NCBI GenBank assembly: GCA_023264435.1
Contig: JAHFMK010000031.1
Span: 1 to 6,267 of the forward strand
DNA length: 6,267 nt
Direction: 5' to 3'
DNA from: Candidatus Kaiserbacteria bacterium
GTDB taxonomy: Bacteria > Patescibacteriota > Minisyncoccia > Phycocordibacterales > UBA918
Made by a program: the position numbers and the translations under genes. Below the pieces are notes generated by a model, which searched no databases, was not told where the DNA came from, and was given only the letters and a program-made list of their open reading frames with translations. Positions 1 through 5,871 of the stretch are shown piece after piece. Within the stretch, counting starts at the first letter, position 1, and each line of letters opens with the position of its first letter.

Positions 1-201
1 TCAAGGGATTTCGACCTTTTAAATCTTGAAAACGATACTGGTTCCAAGAGACAGTTTGATGATGTTGATATCAGGCGATATATCAAATTCCTACTCAAGG
101 ATGGCTCTATTCAAGAAAAACGAGAAATTATGTCTTGTTTTGAGTCACAAATACTTCTATGTCAAAAGAAGCTTGAATTTAGTACAACTGTTCTTACATA
201 A
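1..201 (+). CDS. C-terminal tail of a probable serine site-specific recombinase (5' end outside window)
   Basis: Frame 1 is open from the first base to a TAA at 199-201 and encodes 66 residues with no start, so the gene continues to the left. The tail is charged and helical in character and contains IRRYIKFLLKDGSIQEKREI followed by an SQILLCQKKLEF-like end. This resembles the C-terminal end of large serine recombinases (phage integrase/resolvase type), where a helical stretch with an 'FL.. G...EKR.I' pattern leads to a short 'L.L..K.L' strand. The catalytic and zinc-ribbon parts would lie upstream and are not visible, so the family call rests on this short tail only. If correct, the protein performs DNA strand exchange at att or inversion sites. 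That the stretch is coding is fairly secure; the family is tentative. Confidence 0.5.
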   Translation, partial: SRDFDLLNLENDTGSKRQFDDVDIRRYIKFLLKDGSIQEKREIMSCFESQILLCQKKLEFSTTVLT

Positions 202-267
202 ATGCGTTGCAGGAATATGTCTACAACACCTTAATTCGATATAACTGGTGTGCATAACTTCTATCTA

Positions 268-300
268 CTTCAGGGTGGCTTCAGGTTGAGTTTGTAGTAT
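268..300 (+). promoter_or_regulatory. Putative response-regulator box plus -10 element upstream of the DUF347-ABC operon
   Basis: CTTCAGGGTGGCTTCAGG at 268-285 is a direct repeat of CTTCAGG whose two copies start exactly 11 bp apart (268 and 279). A -10-like hexamer TAGTAT lies at 295-300, preceded directly by TG. The first base of the box is 74 bases before the ATG at 342. Two further copies of the same arrangement precede the genes at 4328 and 5191. OmpR/PhoB-family regulators bind such 11-bp-spaced tandem half-sites, often in place of a good -35 element, and no convincing -35 hexamer is present here. If TAGTAT is the -10, transcription would begin near 307 and leave a leader of about 35 bases. 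A second possible -10, TATTAT at 318-323, lacks a suitably spaced -35. Binding by the regulator encoded at 5191-5871 is inference. Confidence 0.5.
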
Positions 301-341
301 GACTTGTATGAAAAAAATATTATCAAATCTAGCCCCTTCAT

Positions 342-1598
342 ATGAATAATGTCACCACTACGGAGTCACCGTCTCTATCTCGACAACTGCTAAACAAAGT
401 TCCTGAAATCACTATCTTCTTTTGGATTATTAAAGTTCTATGTACTACCGTTGGAGAAACGGCTGCAGACTTTCTTAACATTAACTTAAACTTTGGTCTC
501 ACCGCTACTTCGGTAGTGACGGGTATCTTGTTAGCAATTGCACTCTTTTTTCAATTCAGATCAAAGCAATATATTCCGAGTATCTATTGGCTTGCGGTAG
601 TACTCATCAGTGTCTTTGGAACACTCGTGACTGATAATCTCACCGACAGTCTAGGAGTGCCACTTGAGACGAGTACAATATTTTTCAGTATTGCTTTGGC
701 ACTGACGTTTGCATTTTGGTATACAAAAGAAAAAACGCTTTCCATACATTCTATTTTCACCCGTCAACGTGAAGCATTTTATTGGCTCGCAATTCTGTTC
801 ACCTTTGCACTCGGTACTGCAGCAGGGGACTTGATGGCTGAAGGGCTAGCACTCGGATATTCACTCACGGGCGTTATTATTGCGGGAGTAGTAGTTGCCG
901 TTTCCTTGGCGTGGCGATTTGGACTTAATCCTGTACTTTCGTTTTGGATGATATACATCATGACTCGACCACTTGGTGCATCACTTGGTGATTATCTGTC
1001 TCAACCACATAAATATGGTGGCTTGGGATGGGGCGCGACAATTACTAGTGTAGTTTTTCTCACTGCAATTCTTGCCGTTGTGGTGTATGTATCAATTACA
1101 AAGCGTGATGTTATACCAAAAACACTCTCAAAAGAAAGCGTCATACCGCGTCAGAATAATTTTATGCAAGTGATTATAACTACGAGCATCTTTATACTTG
1201 TTGCAGGTTTCGGGTATTCTTGGCGTCAATCGTCGTTACAGAGTAATGCAACTAGTGGTACAGAAAAAGTTGTACCTACAGAAACCGCAGTATCAAGTAG
1301 CACAGTGGACGTAGCGACAAAATCATCTTCATTGGGTGATCTATCTAGCTTCAAAACAATTACCACCGACACACTAAATCTTGTGCAGGCTGGAAAAATG
1401 TCTGATGCCGCTGCCCGTATTACAGATTTTGAACATGACTGGGACGCTTCTCAGGCGAAACTTAAACGAATGGATGTAACCAAGTGGACGGAAATTGATG
1501 ATGCGACTGACCTTGTGCTTCGACAATTACGCTCTACAAATCCAGATGCTGGTACATCGGCGTCTGCTTTAAAAGCTTTACTTGAAACTCTTAATTAA
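342..1598 (+). CDS. DUF347 (COG4705) four-repeat integral membrane protein with extracytoplasmic C-terminal domain
   Basis: This 418-residue protein carries four DUF347-type repeats, each a pair of predicted membrane helices opened by an aromatic-Trp pair and carrying a Gly/Asp motif. They are FFW28 with TTVGETAADFL, YW83 with GTLVTDNLTD, YW148 with GTAAGDLMAE, and FW202 with RPLGASLGD. Together they give about eight transmembrane segments over residues 20-252. A further predicted helix at about 274-292 is followed by a Ser/Thr-rich linker (about 296-335) and a helical tail (336-418) containing FEHDWD and LVLRQLRSTNPDA. By topology the tail probably lies outside the membrane. The family is conserved in bacteria, but I know of no assured function; the repeated acidic and Gly motifs suggest a channel or transporter. 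It is the first gene of the operon, 27 bases before the ABC ATPase. The ATG at 342 has no Shine-Dalgarno sequence but starts well before the first repeat. Confidence 0.85.
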   Translation: MNNVTTTESPSLSRQLLNKVPEITIFFWIIKVLCTTVGETAADFLNINLNFGLTATSVVTGILLAIALFFQFRSKQYIPSIYWLAVVLISVFGTLVTDNLTDSLGVPLETSTIFFSIALALTFAFWYTKEKTLSIHSIFTRQREAFYWLAILFTFALGTAAGDLMAEGLALGYSLTGVIIAGVVVAVSLAWRFGLNPVLSFWMIYIMTRPLGASLGDYLSQPHKYGGLGWGATITSVVFLTAILAVVVYVSITKRDVIPKTLSKESVIPRQNNFMQVIITTSIFILVAGFGYSWRQSSLQSNATSGTEKVVPTETAVSSSTVDVATKSSSLGDLSSFKTITTDTLNLVQAGKMSDAAARITDFEHDWDASQAKLKRMDVTKWTEIDDATDLVLRQLRSTNPDAGTSASALKALLETLN

Positions 1599-1625
1599 GT
1601 AAGTCTGTCTTAAAAGTAAAACAAT

Positions 1626-2366
1626 ATGAATGAATTTATAATTGAAACAAAAGACCTCACAAAAAAGTACACAACCAATTCCGTTGCACTTGATCACGTA
1701 ACTCTGAGTATTGAGGAAGGTGACATTTTCGGATTCCTTGGCCATAACGGCGCAGGAAAGACAACTACTATTAACATGCTTACAACCTTACTTGAACCCA
1801 CTTCAGGTTCGGCACGTGTCGGTGGTTTCGATGTCGTTACAAACCCTTTTGAGATTAAGCGCATCATTGGGTATGTGCCAGAAAATGTGCAACTCTACGG
1901 ATCGCTATCTTCGCAAGAAAACCTTGAGTACTTTGCTCGACTTTCTGGCATAAAAGATCCGAAGAAAGCCATCACTGAAATTACACAATTTTTGGATATA
2001 GGTAATTATTTAGACAAGCGTGTGCAAACCCTTTCAAAAGGGATGCGACAACGCATTGGTCTGGCACAAGCGATTCTCCATAACCCAAAAGTATTGTTTC
2101 TTGATGAGCCTACATCAGGTCTTGACCCAATTGGAGTGAAGCAACTACGAGACACAATCATTCGATTGAACAGTGAAAAAGGTATGACCATTTTCATGAA
2201 TACTCACCTGCTCTCTGAAGTAAGTAAGACGTGTAAAACAATTGGGATTTTGAACCAAGGAAAACTGGTCTATAAAGGTAGCCTTTCAGATGCAACTCAC
2301 GCATTCAAGAACGAACAGGCACTCGAAGATATGTACATAACAACACAAAAACATGAAAGCGCTTAA
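1626..2366 (+). CDS. ABC transporter ATP-binding protein, NosF/CcmA-like (COG1131)
   Basis: This 246-residue cytoplasmic ATPase powers the ABC-2 exporter formed with the next two genes. All nucleotide-binding motifs are present: Walker A GHNGAGKTT (39-47), signature LSKGM (136-140), Walker B VLFLDEP (156-162), D-loop SGLDP (164-168) and switch histidine H194 in NTHLLSEV. The Q-loop reads IGYVPEN, with Glu86 where many ABC proteins have Gln; this variant is familiar in NosF-like and related ABC-2 ATPases. The IGYVPENVQLYGSL and LSKGMRQRIGLAQA stretches are what suggest NosF. The length is normal for a single-domain ATPase. The gene follows the DUF347 gene after 27 bases, and its end overlaps the first permease start by 14 bases, so translational coupling is likely. 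There is no Shine-Dalgarno sequence before the ATG, only an A-rich stretch. The substrate cannot be read from the sequence. Confidence 0.93.
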   Translation: MNEFIIETKDLTKKYTTNSVALDHVTLSIEEGDIFGFLGHNGAGKTTTINMLTTLLEPTSGSARVGGFDVVTNPFEIKRIIGYVPENVQLYGSLSSQENLEYFARLSGIKDPKKAITEITQFLDIGNYLDKRVQTLSKGMRQRIGLAQAILHNPKVLFLDEPTSGLDPIGVKQLRDTIIRLNSEKGMTIFMNTHLLSEVSKTCKTIGILNQGKLVYKGSLSDATHAFKNEQALEDMYITTQKHESA

Positions 2367-3285
2367 CACATCTGTAGTGGTGATGCGAAACGAAATTACG
2401 CTACTCCTTCGAGAACGGACGCTGTATGTCTTACTTGGAATCTTCTTTGTTATGGCTGTACTGTCAACGATTATCGGATGGTCAACGCAACACACTATTA
2501 TGAACGTGTACGATGCAGCTGTGGCTGAACTTGCACTTGTAGGACAAGATGCTCCTCCATTTCCTGTAAATAGTACACCGCTTGGCATCATGACCAACAT
2601 GATTATTTACAATGTACTCATCGGGTCGCTCCTTGCAATTGTGCTTGGATACTTTGTCGGTATTCACGACCGAATGTATGGTGTGGTAAAAATACTGTTT
2701 TCTCGCCCAATACGGAGTAGGGATATATTTCTTGGAAAAATATTCGCAACGGTGCTCATTCTAAGTCTTGTTACTCTTATGGCATTTTTAGTCAGTGTAA
2801 TCTCACTTGGAATATTTGGTGTACTTGGCACTTCCGCAGTAGTAAGTGTCCTACTCTTTTATGGAGTGTCACTTTTGTATATGTCAGGATTTGCTTTTCT
2901 CGCAATGTCATTTGCATTTGTATTCCAAAATTCAACGAGTGCAATGCTCTACGCGTTATTTATTTGGATGATAGTCACTTTTGCATTGCCAGAACTTAGT
3001 TCAGCATTGTTTCCTACCAGTTCACTTAATCCAATACTTCCACCAAGTAACTTTCTTAACTCACCAGTACTTTCGTTTGCTCATACAGTCACCTATCCGT
3101 TTTCAGTTTCTGAACACTACAAAGCGCTCTGTGCCACCATACTTGGCGTTGGTGCAGGAGCTACAAATACAGGGAGTATATGGTTTAACACGAGTGTGGT
3201 AATGCTTTGGAGCGCACTAGCATTTATTCTTTCACTTCGCTTCTTTACTAACATGGATCCCTCTAGTGATACCCTCTATGAATAA
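2353..3285 (+). CDS. ABC-2 type transporter permease, NosY-like (COG1277), first of a pair
   Basis: This 310-residue membrane protein has about six predicted helices, at roughly 23-43, 80-103, 128-155, 160-190, 197-216 and 280-298. An extracytoplasmic segment (44-79) follows helix 1, as expected for the ABC-2/NosY fold. After helix 2 it carries FSRPIRSRDIFLGKI (116-130), the cytoplasmic coupling motif of COG1277 permeases. The loop before the last helix (about 217-279) is rich in Pro and Ser and contains SVSEHY. The ATG at 2353 lies inside the last codons of the ATPase gene, and its stop overlaps the second permease, which argues for a co-translated complex. NosY-like permeases take part in maturation of copper enzymes in nos operons, but no nosZ, nosD or nosL gene is visible here, so the Nos resemblance should not be read as function. 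A heterodimer with the next gene product is inferred. Confidence 0.88.
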   Translation: MKALNTSVVVMRNEITLLLRERTLYVLLGIFFVMAVLSTIIGWSTQHTIMNVYDAAVAELALVGQDAPPFPVNSTPLGIMTNMIIYNVLIGSLLAIVLGYFVGIHDRMYGVVKILFSRPIRSRDIFLGKIFATVLILSLVTLMAFLVSVISLGIFGVLGTSAVVSVLLFYGVSLLYMSGFAFLAMSFAFVFQNSTSAMLYALFIWMIVTFALPELSSALFPTSSLNPILPPSNFLNSPVLSFAHTVTYPFSVSEHYKALCATILGVGAGATNTGSIWFNTSVVMLWSALAFILSLRFFTNMDPSSDTLYE

Positions 3286-4243
3286 TATATACACCATCGC
3301 TCGAAAAGAGCTTATCGATATCGTACGCAGTAGAATCTTCGTGCTCACACTCGGTTTACTCGTAGTACTGATTTTTATTTCCTTGTTCATATCGGAAACT
3401 CTCTTTCGTGACCAAGTCTTCCAGTATGAAAAATCTCTTGCGTTGCTTAAAAGCCTCGGTAAAGCTCCCGTTGGAGAAGCCCCACAGCTCTACCCGTTAA
3501 ACTTGCTACGTGGAGTAGTCGATTATATAGAAATCTTTGGTGCTATCCTCGGTATTTTCCTCGGTTATATTTCAGTCTTTAAAGAAAAACATACTAACGC
3601 TATCAAGCTCATGCTTACACGACCAATTACTAAAAATGAGATTATTTTCGGAAAAATACTTGGTAATTTTAGTTTTGTGTTTGCGCTCCTCTCGCTTGTA
3701 ACAGTCTTTATTGCCGGCAGTCTGATGTGGTTCTCAGGGGTAGCTCTTAGTGGCGTCGATGTGGTGAAACTCGCACTATTTGTTGTACTGTCTTCTGTGT
3801 ACATTCTGATTTTTTTCACCATCTCATTTTTCTTTTCATTTCAGCAAAAGGTTGCTACCAATGCGTTGATTATTTCGTTCTCACTCTGGCTTGTTATTGC
3901 GCTGATATTTCCACAGATTGGAGACACTATGGACCCTGATAATCAAGTGCCTGGCGGGTTCTTCAAAAGTATGGCACTGACAAAGCCTCAAGAACTTCGT
4001 GTGATGGATAATTTTAAAAATTTTGAATTTATCCGTACTGGTGTAGAACAACTTTCACTGACTAAGCACTATGAGCGTTCAGTCTTTGGATTCTTTGGAA
4101 TTAAAAAGCAATACAACGGAGTGCCTTTAGCGGATATATTCAAAGATAAATGGGGCAACATGCTCACAACGTTCTGTTTCCTCATTGTTGGTCTACTGGC
4201 AAACATTCTCTACTTACGACGTACTCATCATTTTTTTGAGTAA
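3278..4243 (+). CDS. ABC-2 type transporter permease, NosY-like (COG1277), second of a pair
   Basis: This is a 321-residue integral membrane protein from the ATG at 3278. A GTG at 3266 would add four residues (MIPS), but the ATG gives a typical amphipathic NosY-like N-terminus (MNNIYTIARKELIDIVRSRI), so it is preferred. Predicted helices lie at about 19-38, 84-101, 128-150, 162-186, 194-212 and 295-313. The coupling motif LTRPITKNEIIFGKILGN (113-130) matches the one in the preceding permease, and the loop before the last helix has SLTKHY where the neighbour has SVSEHY, so the two look like duplicated paralogues. The loop between helices 5 and 6 (about 213-294) is longer than in the neighbour. 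The start overlaps the end of the preceding gene by 8 bases. It probably forms a heterodimeric channel with that permease, energised by the 1626-2366 ATPase. The substrate is unknown. Confidence 0.87.
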   Translation: MNNIYTIARKELIDIVRSRIFVLTLGLLVVLIFISLFISETLFRDQVFQYEKSLALLKSLGKAPVGEAPQLYPLNLLRGVVDYIEIFGAILGIFLGYISVFKEKHTNAIKLMLTRPITKNEIIFGKILGNFSFVFALLSLVTVFIAGSLMWFSGVALSGVDVVKLALFVVLSSVYILIFFTISFFFSFQQKVATNALIISFSLWLVIALIFPQIGDTMDPDNQVPGGFFKSMALTKPQELRVMDNFKNFEFIRTGVEQLSLTKHYERSVFGFFGIKKQYNGVPLADIFKDKWGNMLTTFCFLIVGLLANILYLRRTHHFFE

Positions 4244-4251
4244 CGGATCAT

Positions 4252-4284
4252 CTTCATCTTGCGTTCAGGTATGAAGTATACAGT
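4252..4284 (+). promoter_or_regulatory. Putative response-regulator box plus -10 element upstream of the Ca-loop protein
   Basis: CTTCATCTTGCGTTCAGG at 4252-4269 contains CTTCA and GTTCA half-sites starting 11 bp apart (4252 and 4263). A weak -10-like TACAGT lies at 4279-4284, at the same 27-base offset as in the other two copies. The box starts 76 bases before the ATG at 4328, close to the 74 bases seen before the operon. This suggests that the downstream gene has its own regulated promoter rather than depending only on read-through. CTTCAT (4252-4257) can also pair with ATGAAG (4271-4276), so part of the signal could be a weak hairpin. Other -10 candidates nearby are TATATT (4295-4300), and TTGAAA (4286-4291) followed after 18 bases by TAAATT. 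This is the least certain of the three sites. Confidence 0.4.
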
Positions 4285-4327
4285 GTTGAAAAGATATATT
4301 AATCAATAATAAATTTAAAGTAATAAT

Positions 4328-5080
4328 ATGAATAAAACAGTTCTAACAATCAGTGGAGTAGTAATTGTCGGAGTGATTGGGTTTTTGATTTTTACCTCAG
4401 GAGATACTACACCAAAACCAGTTGCAAATAATAATTCCAGTACTACACCCCTAGCTGTTAACGATAAAAGTACTGGTGACGTAGATAGTGATGGCGATGG
4501 CTTGCCTGATAATGCTGAGGTGTTGTTAGGTACAGACCCACAAAACCCTGACACAAATGGAAACGGTATAAACGATAAGTTTGATCCTAACCCTACAAAA
4601 GCCGAGGCTCCAGTAAACACTGCACCTGCAGTTACAGGAACTACACCAACAAAAGTAGACCCTACTACACCCGCTCTAGCAACAGTGAACGATTTTAGTA
4701 TCAACTCTGTGCTAGTTGAAAATAACGTTGATGCAGTAACAGGAAAAGGAACCTCCGATCATCTTGAAATTTTCCTAAAAAGTACCGGCAAACAAGATAT
4801 CAACTCCCTGAGTCTCTACTACACGATTACTGATCTAGTGACCAATGAAGCTCAGTCATATACGGTACCCCTCACAGGTTTTGTGCTCAAAGCTGGCGAG
4901 ACAACGTCGGTACATGTAGATACGAGCGGTGAAGCTGGACATTTTCGAGCAAACCCGAACAGTCTCTATTATAAATCACCAAATGAAATGCAATTCGTAG
5001 TTACGGTCAGTGCACCAGGTCATCTTGCTCAAACTTTGACGGTTAAAAAAGATAAAGGCGGAGCAGAGCTAGCGGATTAA
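4328..5080 (+). CDS. Membrane-anchored surface protein with thrombospondin type 3-like calcium-binding loops
   Basis: This 250-residue protein has one N-terminal hydrophobic helix (about 5-23) with no lipobox cysteine, so it is probably held in the membrane with the rest outside the cell. After a Ser/Thr/Asn linker comes DVDSDGDGLPDNAE (51-64), a calcium loop with D53, D55, D57, D61 and E64. A second loop follows, DTNGNGINDKFD (75-86), with D75, N77, N79 and D83. Together they form the DxDxDGxxD pattern of thrombospondin type 3 repeats. A Thr/Pro-rich spacer (87-118) leads to a C-terminal domain (about 120-242) that looks all-beta and Ig-like, with LEIFLKSTGKQDI, GFVLKAGETTSVHV and MQFVVTVSAPGH; I do not recognise its family. 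The gene has its own box-containing upstream region and ends in a strong terminator, so it is probably monocistronic. The role is unknown; binding to a surface partner or to the exporter is possible. Confidence 0.8.
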   Translation: MNKTVLTISGVVIVGVIGFLIFTSGDTTPKPVANNNSSTTPLAVNDKSTGDVDSDGDGLPDNAEVLLGTDPQNPDTNGNGINDKFDPNPTKAEAPVNTAPAVTGTTPTKVDPTTPALATVNDFSINSVLVENNVDAVTGKGTSDHLEIFLKSTGKQDINSLSLYYTITDLVTNEAQSYTVPLTGFVLKAGETTSVHVDTSGEAGHFRANPNSLYYKSPNEMQFVVTVSAPGHLAQTLTVKKDKGGAELAD

Positions 5081-5096
5081 GAACTTGATACAGGCA

Positions 5097-5139
5097 AAAC
5101 AAACAAAAAACTCACTATAGGTGAGTTTTTTGTTTGTTT
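5097..5139. terminator. Symmetrical intrinsic terminator, probably bidirectional
   Basis: A perfect 19-bp inverted repeat (5097-5115 paired with 5121-5139) surrounds a 5-base TATAG loop. The GC-containing core CTCAC/GTGAG sits next to the loop, with a run of A on the left arm and a run of T on the right, so an RNA read from either strand would end in a U-rich tract. On the + strand it lies 16 bases after the stop of the Ca-loop protein and separates that gene from the two-component genes. No - strand gene reaches it within the window. Confidence 0.92.
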
Positions 5140-5151
5140 AAAACGCTCTGT

Positions 5152-5184
5152 CTTCATGTTAACTTCAGATAAAACCTGTACTAT
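5152..5184 (+). promoter_or_regulatory. Putative autoregulatory box plus -10 element at the response regulator start
   Basis: CTTCATGTTAACTTCAGA at 5152-5169 contains two CTTCA half-sites starting 11 bp apart (5152 and 5163). Over the full 11-base units 8 of 11 positions agree. TACTAT at 5179-5184, preceded directly by TG, sits 27 bases from the start of the box, as in the copy before the operon (TGTACTAT against TGTAGTAT). A start about 7 bases after this hexamer would fall on the ATG at 5191, giving a leaderless or nearly leaderless mRNA. An alternative reading is TTAACT (5159-5164), 17 bases, then TATACA (5182-5187), but that would place the transcript start inside the gene. Autoregulation is inferred from the match between the repeat periodicity and the encoded OmpR/PhoB-type regulator. 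Confidence 0.5.
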
Positions 5185-5190
5185 ACATGC

Positions 5191-5871
5191 ATGCATATCG
5201 TTCTGGTCGAAGATAATAAAATACTCGCAAAATCAACTATGCGAGTCCTGAAACAGGAGGGCTATACCCCGACTTATTTTATTGATGGATCAGAAGCCGA
5301 ACGTTGGCTCATTGCCAATATCGGGTCATACGATATGGTGATATTAGATATTCTTCTCCCGGGGACTGACGGCTTTACGTTATGCAAACACGTACGGGCA
5401 AAAGGAGTACTCGTACCTATTTTGATGCTCACCTCAAAAGATACTCTTGAGGATACTATCAAAGGTCTTGATTGTGGAGCGGACGACTATCTTAAAAAAC
5501 CTTTTGCGGTTGATGAGCTTTTGGTGCGCATCAGGACCTTACTCCGTCGCCCGCCACTTTCAGTTGCTGAGATAGAAAAAAGCATTCCTAGTGTGATTAT
5601 AGACATGAAATCGCACACCATTATAACCAGTGCTGGAGGCAGCATTACACTGACAGCAAAAGAGTTTTCGATACTTGTGTACTTCATGCGTAACCCAAAT
5701 GAAATTATTGATCAACAACGCCTGTATGACCATGTATTTGATTTTGCTGAGGTGCAGATGAGTAACGCAATAGAGGTACACATTAAGAATATTCGTAAAA
5801 AATTTAAAGCTGAAAATCATGAAATTCCTCTCACAACTATTCGAGGCGCGGGGTACAGACTGGACGTCTAG
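5191..5871 (+). CDS. OmpR/PhoB-family response regulator transcription factor
   Basis: This 226-residue two-component regulator has a receiver domain (about 1-118) and a winged-helix DNA-binding domain (about 130-226). The receiver shows the acidic pair E7/D8, phospho-acceptor D53 in VILDILLPGTDG, T81 in MLTSKD, and K103 in LKKPF. The output domain has LTAKEFSILVYFMRNPNEII, the recognition helix SNAIEVHIKNIRKKF (191-205) and the closing wing TTIRGAGYRL. This is the usual length and architecture of the OmpR/PhoB class. ATGs at 5187 and 5191 lie close together in different frames; the 5191 ATG gives the standard MHIVLVEDN start. No Shine-Dalgarno sequence precedes it. Its partner is the overlapping histidine kinase. 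Three CTTCA-N6-STTCAG boxes in the window, including one just upstream, are its likely binding sites. Confidence 0.95.
   Translation: MHIVLVEDNKILAKSTMRVLKQEGYTPTYFIDGSEAERWLIANIGSYDMVILDILLPGTDGFTLCKHVRAKGVLVPILMLTSKDTLEDTIKGLDCGADDYLKKPFAVDELLVRIRTLLRRPPLSVAEIEKSIPSVIIDMKSHTIITSAGGSITLTAKEFSILVYFMRNPNEIIDQQRLYDHVFDFAEVQMSNAIEVHIKNIRKKFKAENHEIPLTTIRGAGYRLDV

Noticed and set aside
26..244. 72-residue + strand ORF with ATG start at the left end
   Set aside because: It overlaps the frame-1 reading that enters from the left edge and looks like the tail of a charged, helical protein. The 72-residue translation has no recognisable domain or usual protein character, so it is treated as a shadow.
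225..252. ACACC...GGTGT inverted repeat after the recombinase-like tail
   Set aside because: Only 5 bp pair across a 16-base loop and no T-run follows, so it is too weak to call a terminator or att site.
3266..3280. GTG at 3266 as start of the second permease
   Set aside because: It adds only MIPS. The ATG at 3278 gives a typical family N-terminus and a normal short overlap with the upstream stop. It remains possible but is less likely.
1626..4243. BceAB-type antimicrobial-peptide detoxification module with its two-component system
   Set aside because: Bce-type permeases are single large FtsX-like proteins with ten helices, and their kinases lack a sizeable external domain. Here there are two six-helix ABC-2 permeases and a kinase with an external domain of roughly 90 residues.
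4252..4276. CTTCAT...ATGAAG inverted repeat as a terminator of the ABC operon
   Set aside because: The stem is 6 bp and AT-rich with a 13-base loop and no following T-run. It is better explained by chance overlap with the direct-repeat box. I see no convincing terminator between 4243 and 4328, so read-through is possible.
4315..4704. 129-residue - strand ORF opposite the Ca-loop protein
   Set aside because: Its Val/Gly/Ser-rich translation is the expected antisense product of Thr/Pro/Asp-rich coding sequence; the + strand gene has clear calcium-loop motifs.
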